A stretch of DNA of 64,000 nt from Micromonospora okii (GTDB taxonomy: Bacteria > Actinomycetota > Actinomycetes > Mycobacteriales > Micromonosporaceae), in the NCBI RefSeq assembly GCF_020884795.1, contig NZ_BBZF01000021.1, positions 210,507-274,506 of the forward strand, read 5' to 3'. Made by a program: the position numbers and the translations under genes. Position 1 is the first letter of the stretch, and every line of letters starts with the position of its first letter. Shown here one piece after another: positions 17,833-29,800 of this stretch. The notes under the pieces are model-generated. The model did no database searches. It worked only from the letters and a program-made list of their open reading frames with translations, and was not told the DNA's origin.

Positions 17833-20800
17833 CTACTCACCGCCGAGCGCCAGTTCCACGAGATCGTCGACGTCGAGGTCGGCGATCGCCCGCTCGTCGC
17901 CGGCCCCGTTGCCGTCGCCGTCGTCGGGTGCGCCGGTGTCGGCGAGTTCGAGCAGGGCGTCGACCAGCCCCGCCGCGCGCAGCCGGTCCAGGGGGACCGA
18001 CGCGAGGGCCTGCCGCAGCCGCGCCTCGTCGGCGGCGGTGCCGTTGCCGGCGGCGGGCGCGGCGTCGTCGGGTCGCAGTTGCGCGCGCAGGTGGCCGGCG
18101 AGCACCAGCGGGTTCGGGTAGTCGAAGACCAGCGTGGGCGGCAGCTTCAGCCCGGTCGCCTCGCGCAGCCGGTTGCGCAGCTCCACCGAGGTCAGCGAGT
18201 CGAAGCCGACGTCCTTGAACGCCATGTCCGGGCGCACGTCCTCCGGGCTGGCGTGGCCGAGCACGACCGCGACCTGGGCGCGGACCACGTCCAGGAGCAG
18301 CGCCTCCTGGTCGACGGGGGCGAGCCCCGCGAGCCGGCGCGCCAGGCCGTCGTCCGGGGCCGCCGCCGCCCGTGCCTGCTGCCGGCCGGGGCGCACCAGG
18401 CCGCGCAGCAGCGACGGCACCGCGCCGCCGGCCGCGACGTCCGCCCGCATCACCGCCGGGTCCAGCTTGATCGGCACCAGCAGCGCCTCGTCGGCGCGCA
18501 GCGCGAGGTCGAACATGTCCAGGCCCTCGGCCCGGGTCAGCTCCAGGACGCCGCCCCGGCTGGCTCGCGCGTGGTCGACGACGCTGAGGTGGGCGGCCAT
18601 GCCGGTGCTCCGTTCCCACAGGCCCCAGGCCAGCGACAGCCCGGGCAGGCCCGCCGCGCGCCGGTGGGACATCGCCGCGTCCAGGTAGGCGTTCGCCGCC
18701 GCGTAGCTGCCCTGTCCGCCGCCGCCGACCACGCCCGCGACGGACGAGAACACGACGAACGCGTCCAGGTCGGTGCCCCGGGTCAGCTCGTCGAGGTGCC
18801 GCACCGCGTCGACCTTGGGCGCGAACACCCCGGCCAGGCGCTGCGGGGTCAGCCCGCCGATCACCCCGTCGTCGAACACGCCGGCCGTGTGCACGACGGC
18901 GGTCGGGCGGTGCTCGGCGAGCAGTGCGGCGACCTGGTCCCGGTCGGACATGTCGCAGGCCACCACCGTCACCTCCGCGCCGCTGCCGGTCAGCTCGGCG
19001 ACCAGCTCCGCCGCACCCTCGGCGGCCGGGCCCCGCCGGCTGGAGAGCACCAGCCGCCGCACCCCGTGCCGGGCCACCAGGTGCCGGGCCACCAGCACGC
19101 CCAGCGCGCCGGCGCCCGAGACCAGGACCGTTCCGCCGGCGCGGAAGACGACCGGCTCGTCCCGCAGCCGGCCGGTGGCGCGGGCCAGGCGCGGAACGGA
19201 GAGGGTCGCCCCGCGTACGGCGAGCTGCGGCTCACCGGCGGCGAGCACCGGCTCCGCGCCGGCCTCGGCGGTCGGGTCGACGTCCAGCAGGACGATCCGG
19301 TCCGGGTTCTCGGCCTGGGCGGAGCGCACGAGGCCCCACACCGCCGCGGCGGCCGGATCGGTCAGCAGGTGGTCGCCGCCGGCGGGCACGGCGCCCCGGG
19401 TCCGCACGACCAGGCGCGACTCGTCGAGCCGGGGCGCGGCCAGCCACGCCCGCGCGACGTCCAGCACGCGGGACGTCACCGCGAGCGGGCCGTCGTCGCC
19501 GACGGCGTCGACGACCGCCACCGGCGGCACCTCGTCGCCCAGGGTCAGCGCCGCCACGTCGTCGGCCGTCGCCACCGCCGCCCACGACGGCACGGGCTCG
19601 GCGGCGGTCGCGGGCAGCTCGGTCCAGTCGACGCGGTACACCGCGTCGCGGACGTCGGTCGCCGCGGCCCCGAGCTGCGCCGCCGACACCGGGCGGGACA
19701 CCAGCGAGTCCATCGTCAGCACCGGCCCGCCGGTGCCGTCGGCGGCCTCGACGCGCAGCGCCTCCGGCCCGTGCGGCGCGAGCCGCACCCGCAGGGCCGT
19801 GGCACCGGCGGCGTGCAGCGCGAAGCCGTTCCAGGCGAACGCCAGCACCGCCTCGCCCGGCTCCCGCGCGTCCGCGCCGGCTGTGGCGGCCTGTAGCGCG
19901 GCGTCCAGCAGCGCCGGGTGGACGCCGAAGCGGCCCGCCTCGGCGCGCAGTTCCTCGGGCAGGGCGGCCTCGGCGTACACCTCGTCGCCCCGCCGCCAGA
20001 CCGCGCGCAGGCCCTGGAACGCGGGGCCGTAGCCGTAGCCGCGCTCGGCCAGGTCGGTGTAGAAGGTCCCGACGTCGACCGGCTCCGCGTCCCGGGGCGG
20101 CCAGGCGGTGAAGTCGAACTCCGTGCCGCCGCCCGGCGTCGCCGACAGCAGGCCGGTGGCGTTCCGGGTCCACGCGCCGGTGCCGCCGTCGCGCCGGGAG
20201 TACACCTCCACGGTGCGCGCGCCGTGCTCGCCCGGCCCGCCCAGGGCGACCTGCACCCGCACGCCGCCGGACTCCGGCACCACCAGCGGGGCCTCGATCA
20301 CCAGCTCGTCCAGCACCGAGCACCCCGCCTCGTCGCCGGCCCGCACCGCCAGCTCCACCAGCCCGCTGCCAGGGAGGATGACGACCCCGCCGACCGCGTG
20401 GTCGGCGAGCCACGGGTGCGACCGCAGCGACAGCAGCGACGTGAAGACCAGGCCGTCCGACTGCGGCAGGTGCACCACCGCGCCCAGCAGCGGGTGGTCG
20501 GCCGCGGCCTGGCCCAGCGACGCCGCGTCGGTGACGGAGTCGGTGGGCTGGCGCAGCCAGTAGTGCCGGTGGTCGAAGGCGTACGTGGGCAGGTCCACGT
20601 GCCCGGTCACCGGGGGCAGCACGCCGCCGAGGTCCACGGCCACGCCCCGGACGTACAGCTCGGCCATCGAGGTCAGCAGCCGCCGCAGGCCGCCGTCGTC
20701 GCGGCGCAGGGTGCAGGTCACCACGGCCTCGGCGTCGTCGACGATCTCGCTGATCGGCTGGACCAGCACCGGGTGGGCGCTGACCTCCACGAACACGCCG

Positions 20801-23800
20801 TGGTCCTGGGCGACCAGGTCGGCGACGGCCGGGCCGAACCGCACCTGGCCGCGCAGGTTCCGGTACCAGTACCCGCCGTCGACGACCCCGGCGTCCCGGA
20901 TCCACTCGCGGGTCACCGTCGAGTAGAACGGCACGGTCGGCGCCTGGGCGCGCACCCCCGCCAGCGTCTCGGCGAGCAGGTCGTGGATCGCCTCGACCTC
21001 GCTGGTGTGCGAGCCGTAGTCCACCGCCACCCGCCGCACCCGGACGCCGTCGCCCGCCAGCGCCTCCAGGGCCTCGTCCAGCGCCCGGGCCTCGCCCGCG
21101 ACCACCACGGAGCCGGGGCTGTTGACGGCGGCGACCTGCACCCGGTCGGCCCACGGCGTCAGCCGGGGGACCGCCTCGTCCTCGCCGAGGGCGACCGAGG
21201 CCATGCCGCCGCGCCCCGACAGCACCCGGCCGATGGCCTGGCTGCGCAGCGCCACGACCCGGGCCGCGTCCGGCAGCGACAGCGCGCCGGCCACGCAGGC
21301 GGCGGCGATCTCGCCCTGGGAGTGGCCGACGACGGCGTCCGGCCGCAGCCCGTACGAGCGCCACACGGCGGCCAGGCCGACCATCATGGCGAAGCTGGCC
21401 GGCTGGAGCACGTCCACCCGGTCCAGCAGCTCGGGCCCGGCCTCGCCGCGCAGCACCTCGATGAGCGACCAGTCCACCCAGGGCGCGAGCGCGGCGGCGC
21501 ACTCGGCGATCCGCTCGGCGAACACCGGGGAGGTCTCCAGCAGTTCCCGGCCCATCCCGACCCACTGCGTGCCCTGGCCCGGGAAGACCCAGACGACCTT
21601 GCCGGGCGAGCCCGCCCGGCCGGTGACCACGCCGGCCGCGCCCTCGCCGCGCGCCAGCGCCGCGAGCCCGGTCGTCGCCTCGGCCCGGGAGCCCGCCACC
21701 ACGACGGCGCGCTCGGTGAGGGCGGCCCGGCCGGAGACCAGCGCCCCGGCCACGCGCGCCAGCGGCACCTCGTCGTCGCCGTCGAGGTACGCGGCGAGCC
21801 GGCCGGCCTGCGCCGCCAGCGAGGCGGTGCTGCGCGCGGAGACCACGACGGGCAGCACGTCCGGCGAGTCGTCTTCGCCCGGCTCGGGCGCGACGTCCTG
21901 CGGCGGCGCCTCCTCCAGGATCAGGTGCGCGTTGGTGCCGCTGACGCCGAACGCGGACACCCCGGCCCGGCGCGGGCGGCCCTCGCGCGGCCAGTCCCGC
22001 GCCTCGGTCAGCAGCTCGACCGCGCCGGCGGACCAGTCGACCTCGGGGGTGGGCGCGTCCACGTGCAGCGTCGCCGGCAGCACCCCGTGCCGCAGCGCCT
22101 GCACCACCTTGATCACGCCGGCGACGCCGGCGGCGGCCTGCGCGTGGCCGATGTTCGACTTCAGCGACCCCAGCCACAGCGGCCTGCCGGGCTCGCGGTC
22201 CTGGCCGTACGCGGCCAGCAGCGCCTGCGCCTCGATCGGGTCGCCCAGGGCGGTGCCCGTGCCGTGGGCCTCCACCACGTCCACCTCGGACGGGGCCAGG
22301 CCGGCGTTGGCCAGCGCGCGGCGGATGACCCGCTGCTGCGACGGCCCGTTCGGGGCCGTGAGGCCGTTGGACGCGCCGTCCTGGTTGACCGCGCTGCCCC
22401 GCAGCACGGCCAGGATCGTGTGCCCCCGCTCCCGCGCCACCGACAGCCGTTCGAGGACGACCACGCCGACGCCCTCGGCCCAGCCGGTGCCGTCGGCGGC
22501 GGCGGCGAACGCCTTGCAGCGCCCGTCGACGGCCAGGCCCCGCTGCCGGGAGAACTCGACGAAGGCCCCGGGGTTCGCCATGACGGTCGCGCCGCCGGCC
22601 AGCGCCATCGAGCACTCGCCGGAGCGCAGCGCCTGCGCGGCGAGGTGGATGGCGACCAGCGACGACGAGCAGGCCGTGTCGATCGTGATGGCGGGCCCCT
22701 CGAAGCCGAACACGTACGACACCCGGCCCGAGGCCACGCTCGACGACCCGCCGGTGCCCGCGAAGCCCTCCAGCTCCGGGGTGACCACGCTGGCCCCCGG
22801 CGCGACGTAGCCCTGACCGAAGACGCCGGTGAACACGCCGACGTCGCTGCCCTTGAGCGAGGTCGCGTCGACGCCGGTGGCCTCCAGCGCCTCCCACGAC
22901 GTCTCCAGCAGCAGCCGCTGCTGCGGGTCCATCGCCAGGGCCTCGCGCGGGGAGATGCCGAAGAAGCCCGCGTCGAAGAGCCCGGCCTCGTGCAGGAAGC
23001 CACCCCGGTCGGTGTACGAGGTGCCGGGGCGCTCCGGGTCGGGGTCGAAGAGGCCCTCCAGGTCCCAGCCCCGGTCGGTGGGGAACCCGGACACCGCGTC
23101 CCGGCGTTCGGCGACCAGCCGCCACAGGTCCTCCGGTCCGGCCACCCCGCCGGGCAGCCGGCACGCCATGCCCACGATGGCGATGGGCTCGTCGGGGTCG
23201 GCGGCCGTCACCGTCGGCGCGGTCGTGGCCGGCGCGGCGTCGCCCAGCTCGTCGCGCAGGTGGCGGGCGAGGGCCTGCGGGTTCGGGTGGTCGAAGACCA
23301 GCGTGGCGGGCAGCTTCAGGCCCGTCGCCTCGCGCAGCCGGTTGCGCAGCTCCACCGAGGTCAGCGAGTCGAACCCGGCGTCCTTGAACGCCGCGTCCGC
23401 CCGGACGGCCCCCGCCCCGGAATGCCCGAGCACGGCCGCGACCTGGCCGCGCACGAGGTCCAGCAGGAGCGTGAGCTGGTCGGCCGGGGTGAGCCCGGCC
23501 AGCCGCTCGGCGAGCCGGCCGCGTCCGCCGCCGACGCCGCCGGAGCGCGCCTGCCGCCGGCCGGCGCGGACCAGGCCGCGCAGCATGTGCGGCACGGCCC
23601 CGCCCGCCGAGGCGTCGGCGCGCACGCCGCGCAGGTCCAGCTTGGCGGGCACCAGCAACGCCTGCTCCGCGCCGAGGGCGGCGTCGAAGAGCTCCATGCC
23701 CTCGGCCTGCGTCATGAGCTGGAGGCCGCCGCGCCGGTTCATCCGGGCCCGGGTCAGCTCGTCGGTGTTGGCCGCCATGCCGGTGCTCTGGTCCCACAGG

Positions 23801-26800
23801 CCCCAGGCCAGCGAGAGGCCCGGCAGGCCCAGGGACCGGCGGTGGGCCATCAACCCGTCCAGGAAGGCGTTCGCCGCCGCGTAGCTGCCGCTGCCCGCGC
23901 CCATGAACACCGCCGACACCGAGGAGTAGACGACGAAGGCCGTGAGATCCACCTCGCGGGTCAGCTCGTCGAGGTGCCGCACCGCGTCGACCTTCGGCGC
24001 GAACACCCGGGCCAGCTTCTCCGGGGTCACCGTCTCGATGACGCCCGCGTCGATGACGCCGGCCGTGTGCACGACGGCGGTCGGGCGGTGCTCGGCGAGC
24101 AGGGCGGCGACCTGGTCGCGGTAGGCGGCGTCGCACGCCACCACCGTCACCTCCGCGCCCTGCCCGGTCAGCTCGGCGACCAGCTCCGCCGCACCCTCGG
24201 CGGCCGGGCCCCGCCGGCTGGACAGCACCAGCCGGCGTACCCCGTGCCGGGCCACCAGGCGCCGGGCCACCAGCGCGCCCAGCGCGCCGGCACCCGAGAC
24301 CAGGACCGTGGAGTCCGGGCCGAACGCGGCGGGCGCGTCGGCGGCCGGGGTGGCGCGGGCCAGGCGGGGAACGGAGAGGGTCGCGCCGCGTACCGCGATC
24401 TGCGGCTCGTCGGTGGCCAGCGCCGCGCCCAGCACGACCTCCGGGCCCTCGGCGGCGGCCGGGTCCAGGTCGAGCAGGACGATGCGGTCCGGGTTCTCGC
24501 CCTGCGCGGCCCGCACCAGGCCCCACACGGCCGCCGCGGCCGGGTCGGTCACCGCGCCGTCGCCGGCGGGCACCGCGCCCCGGGTTACGACCACCAGCCG
24601 CGACTCCTCCGACGCCGCCCCGGCCAGCCAGGTCTGGACGACCGCCAGCACCCGCGACGTCGCGGCCAGCGCGTCGGTCTCGCCGGCCGCCTCCAGCACG
24701 ACCGCCGTCGGCGCGTCGGTCAGCGCGGCCACGTCGTCGGCGGTGTCGACCGCCACCCACGACGGGGCGGGGGCCGCCGGGCCGGCGGGCAGCTCGGCCC
24801 AGTCCACCCGGAACAGGGAGTCGGCGAGCGCCGGGCCCGTGCCGGCGGCGTCGGACGGCCCGGCGGGCAGCGCCCGGAGCCCGAGCGAGTCGGCCGTCAC
24901 CACCAGGCCGCCGGTGTCGTCGGCCGCGACCAGCGACACGGCGTCGGCACCGGCGGACGCCAGCCGCACCCGCAGCGCGGACGCGCCCACGGCGTGCAGC
25001 GCCAGCCCGTGCCAGTCCAGCGGTTGCCGGGGGGCCCGCCCGTCGTCGTCGGTGGCGAGCAGGGCCGGGTGCAGGGCCGCGTCCAGCAGCACCGGGTGGA
25101 TGCCGAACCCGGCCGCCTCCGCGCCCCGCTCCTCGGGCAGGGCGACCTCGACGAAGACCTCCTCGCCGCGCCGCCACGCCGCCCGCACCGCCCGGAACGA
25201 CGGCCCGTACGCGTGGCCGCGCTCGGCCAGCTCGGCGTAGAGCTCCCCGGTGTCGACGGGGCGGGCGCCCGGCGGCGGCCAGGCCGCGAGGTCGACCGGC
25301 TCCGCCGCCGGCGACGTGGCCGACAGCACGCCGGTGGCGTGCCGGGTCCACCCGTCCCCGGCGGCGTCCTCGCGCCGCGAGTAGACGTCCACGGTGCGCG
25401 TGCCGTTCTCGGCGGGCCCGCTCAGGGCGATCTGCACCCGCACCCCGCCGTGCGCGGGGAGGACGAGCGGCGTGCCGACGACCAGCTCGTCGAGGACCGG
25501 GCAGCCGGCCTCGTCACCGGCGCGCACGGCCAGCTCGACCAGCCCCGCGCCGGGGACGACCACGACGCCGCCGACGGCGTGCTCGGCCAGCCACGGGTGC
25601 GTGCGCACCGACATCCGCGAGGTGACGACGAGGCCGTCGGACTGCGGCAGCGGCACGACCGCGCCGAGCAGCGGATGGTCGACGCCGGCCAGCCCCAGCG
25701 ACGGCGCGTCCGCCGCCACGGGCGGGCGCAGCCAGTAGTGCTCGTGGTCGAACGCGTACGTGGGCAGGTCCACCCGCCCGGTGACCGGCGGCAGCACGCC
25801 GCTCCAGTCCACGGCCACGCCCCGGACGAACAGCTCGGCCATCGACGTCAGCAGCCGGCGCAGGCCGCCGTCGTCGCGCCGCAGCGTGCCGGTGACCACG
25901 GCGTCGGCCTCCGCGCCGTCGACCACGTCGGTGATCGGCTGGACCAGCACCGGGTGGGCGCTGACCTCCACGAACACCCCGTGCCCCTGGGCGATCAGGT
26001 CGGCGACGGCCGGGCCGAACCGCACCTGGTTGCGCAGGTTGCGGTACCAGTAGTCGCCGTCGACGACGCCGGCGTCGCGGACCCACTCGCCCGTCACGGT
26101 GGAGTAGAAGGGCACCACCGGCGCCTGCGCGTCGATCCCGGTCAGCGCCTCGGCCAGGGTGTCGCGGATGTCCTCCACGTGCCGGGTGTGCGAGGCGTAG
26201 TCCACCGCCACCCGCCGGCCGCCCAGGGCCTCCACGGCCTCGGCCAGCGCCTCGGCGTCCCCGGCGATCACCACGGAGGAGGGCCCGTTGACGGCGGCGA
26301 CCTCGACCCGGCCGCCCCACGGGGCCAGCCGCGCCTCCGCCTCGTCGGGGCTCAGGGCGACCGACGCCATGCCGCCGCGCCCGGACAGCCGCGCCGCGAT
26401 GGCCTGGCTGCGCAGCGCCACGACCCGGGCCGCGTCCGCCAGCGGCAGCGCACCCGCCACGCAGGCGGCGGCGATCTCACCCTGCGAGTGGCCGACGACG
26501 GCGTCGGGCACGACGCCCACCGACGCCCAGACGGCGGCCAGGCCCACCATCACGGCGAAGCTGGCCGGCTGGAGCACGTCGACCCGGTCGGTCAGATCCG
26601 CCTCGGCGTCGCCGCGCAGCACGTCCACCAGGGACCAGTCCACGAACGGCTCCAGGGCGGCGGCGCACTCGGCGATCCGCTCGGCGAACACCGGGGACGA
26701 GTCCAGCAACTCCCGGCCCATGCCGACCCACTGCGTGCCCTGGCCCGGGAACACCCAGACCAGCCGCCCCGGCGCGCCCACGCTGCCGGTCACCACGCCG

Positions 26801-29800
26801 GCCCCGCGCTCGCCGCGCGCCAGCGCGCCGAGCCCGGCGAGGGCCTCCTCGGTCGCGCCGGCCACCACCACGGCGCGGTCGCCGAGCAGCGCCCGCGTCG
26901 ACAGCAGGGCGCCCGCCACGCGCCGCAGCGGCACCTCGCCGGCGTCCGTGAGGAACTCCGCCAGCCGGCCCGCCTGCCCGGCCAGGGAGGCGGCGCTGCG
27001 GGCCGACACCACCAGCGGCACCACGCCGTCCGGCCCGTCCTGCGCCGGTACGACCGGGGCGTCCTCGGCCGGCGCCTCCTCGATGATCATGTGCGCGTTC
27101 GTGCCGCTGATGCCGAACGAGGACACGCCCACCCGGCGCGGGCGGCCGTCGCGCGCCCAGTCCCGCGCCTCAGTCAGCAGCTCGACCGCGCCGGCGGACC
27201 AGTCGACCTGGTCGGTCGGCGCCGCCACGTGCAGCGTGGGCGGCAGCACGTCGTGCCGCAGCGCCTGCACCATCTTGATCACGCTGGCCGCGCCCGCCGC
27301 CGCCTGGGTGTGGCCGATGTTGGACTTCAGCGAGCCCAGCCAGAGCGGCCGTTCCGCGTCGCGGCCCCGGCCGTAGGTGGCCAGCAGCGCCTGCGCCTCG
27401 ATCGGGTCGCCCAGGGCGGTGCCCGTGCCGTGGGCCTCGACCGCGTCCACGTCGGCCGGGGTGAGCCCGGCGTTGGCCAGCGCGGCGCGGATCACCCGCT
27501 GCTGCGACGGCCCGTTCGGGGCGGTCAGGCCGTTGGACGCGCCGTCCTGGTTCACCGCGCTGCCCCGGATCACGGCCAGCACCCGGTGGCCCCGCTCCCG
27601 GGCCACCGACAGCCGTTCGAGGACCACCACGGCGACGCCCTCGGAGAGCACCGTGCCGTCCGCGTCGGAGGAGAACGCCTTGCACCGCCCGTCCTCGGCC
27701 AGGCCCCGCTGCCGGGACATGCCGAGCACGCCGATCGGCGAGCCCATCACGGCGACGCCGCCGGCCAGCGCCAGCGAGCACTCGCCGGACCGCAGCGCCT
27801 GCGCCGCCAGGTGCATCGCCACCAGCGACGACGAGCACGCCGTGTCGACCGTCATCGCGGGGCCCTCGAAGCCGAACACGTACGACACCCGGCCCGACGC
27901 CACGCTGCCGGCCGTGGCCGTGGTGACGAAGCCCTCCAGCTCGGCCGGCATGTTGCTCAGGGACTCGAGGTAGTCGTGGATGGAGACGCCGGAGAAGACG
28001 CCGACGTCGCCGCCGTGCGCCGTGGTCGGGTCGACGCCCGCCCGCTCCAGGGCCTCCCACGAGGCTTCGAGCAGCAGCCGCTGCTGCGGGTCCATGGCCA
28101 GGGCCTCGCGCGGCGAGATCCCGAAGAACCCGGCGTCGAAGAGGCCCGCGCCCTGGAGGAAGCCGCCCTGCCGGGTGTACGACGTGCCCGGTCGGTCCGG
28201 GTCGGGGTCGAACAGGCCGTCCAGGTCCCAGCCCCGGTCGTCGGGGAACGGCGACATCCCCTCGCGCCCCTCGGCCACCATGCGCCACAGGTCGTCGGGG
28301 TCGGTGACGCCGCCGGGCAGCCGGCACGCCATGCCGACGATCGCGATGGGCTCGTCGGGGTCCGCGGCCACGGCCACGGTGGCCGGGGCGTCCGCGACCG
28401 TGTCGCCCAGCTCGTCGCGCAGGTAGCCGGCCAGCGCGACCGGGGTGGGATAGTCGAAGACCAGCGTGGCGGGCAGCTTCACGCCGGTCGCCGCGCTCAG
28501 CCGGTTGCGCAGCTCGACGGCGGTCAGCGAGTCGAAGCCGATCTCGGTGAACTTGCGGGTGCCCTGCGCCAGCTCGGGGCCGCTGAAGCCCAGCACGGCG
28601 GTCGCCTCGGCCTGGACGATGCCCACCAGGAGCTTCTCCTGCTCCTCCGGGGCCAGCCCGGCGAGCCGGCGCACCAGGGAGCCGCTGTCGCCGGCCGACG
28701 CGCGCGCCGTGCGCCGCCCGACTCGGACCAGGCCGCGCAGCAGGTGCGGGACGTCACCGCCGGCCGCCGCCTGGGTGCGCATCGTCCTGAGGTCCAGCTT
28801 GATCGGCACCAGCAGCGCCTGGTCGGCGTGCAGGCCGACGTCGAACAGGGCGACGCCCTCGTCGGGGGTCATCGCGAGGACGCCGCCCCGGCTCATCCGC
28901 GCCTGGTCGACGGCGCTGAGGTGGGCGGTCAGGCCGGTGGCCTGCTCCCACAGGCCCCACGCCAGCGACAGGCCGGGCAGCCCGGCCGCCCGGCGCTGCG
29001 CCATCAGCCCGTCCAGGTACGCGTTCGCGGCGGCGTAGTTGCCCTGGCCGGCGGAGCCCATGAGCGCGGCGGCCGACGAGAACACCACGAAGGCGTCCAG
29101 GTCCGTGTCGCGGGTCAGCTCGTCAAGGTGCCGCACCGCGTCGACCTTCGGCGCGAAGACCCCGGCCAGCCGCTCGGGGGTCAGCGCGCCGATCACGCCG
29201 TCGTCGAGGACACCCGCCAGGTGCACGACGGCGGTGGGGCGGTGCGCGGCCAGCAGGGCCGCGACCTGCTCCCGGTCGGAGACGTCGCAGGCCGCCACCG
29301 CCACGTCCGCGCCGCTGCCGGCCAGCTCGGCGACCAGTTCCGCCACGCCCTCGGCGGCCACGCCGCGCCGGCCTGCCAGCACCAGCCGCCGCACCCCGTG
29401 CCGGGAGACCAGGTGCCGGGCGAGCACCGCGCCCAGCGACCCCGTGCCGCCCGTGACCAGCACCGTCCCGTCCGGGCGGAACACGGCGGGCGCGTCCGGC
29501 GCCTGGCCGCCGGCGTGGGCCAGGCGGGGCGCGAGGAGGGCCGTGCCGCGTACGGCGATCTGCGGTTCGCCGGTGGCCAGCGCCGCGCCCAGCATCGGGT
29601 CGGTGCCGGCGGGGTCGGTGTCGACCAGGACGATCCGCTCCGGGTTCTCGGCCTGGGCGGCCCGCACCAGCCCCCAGACCGCCGCGCCGGCGGGGTCGCG
29701 CACCGCGCCGTCGCCCGCGGGCGCCGCGCCCCGGGTGACGACCACCAGCCGGGAGTCGGCCAGCCCGTCCCCGGTCAGCCACGCCTGCACGACCGCCAGC

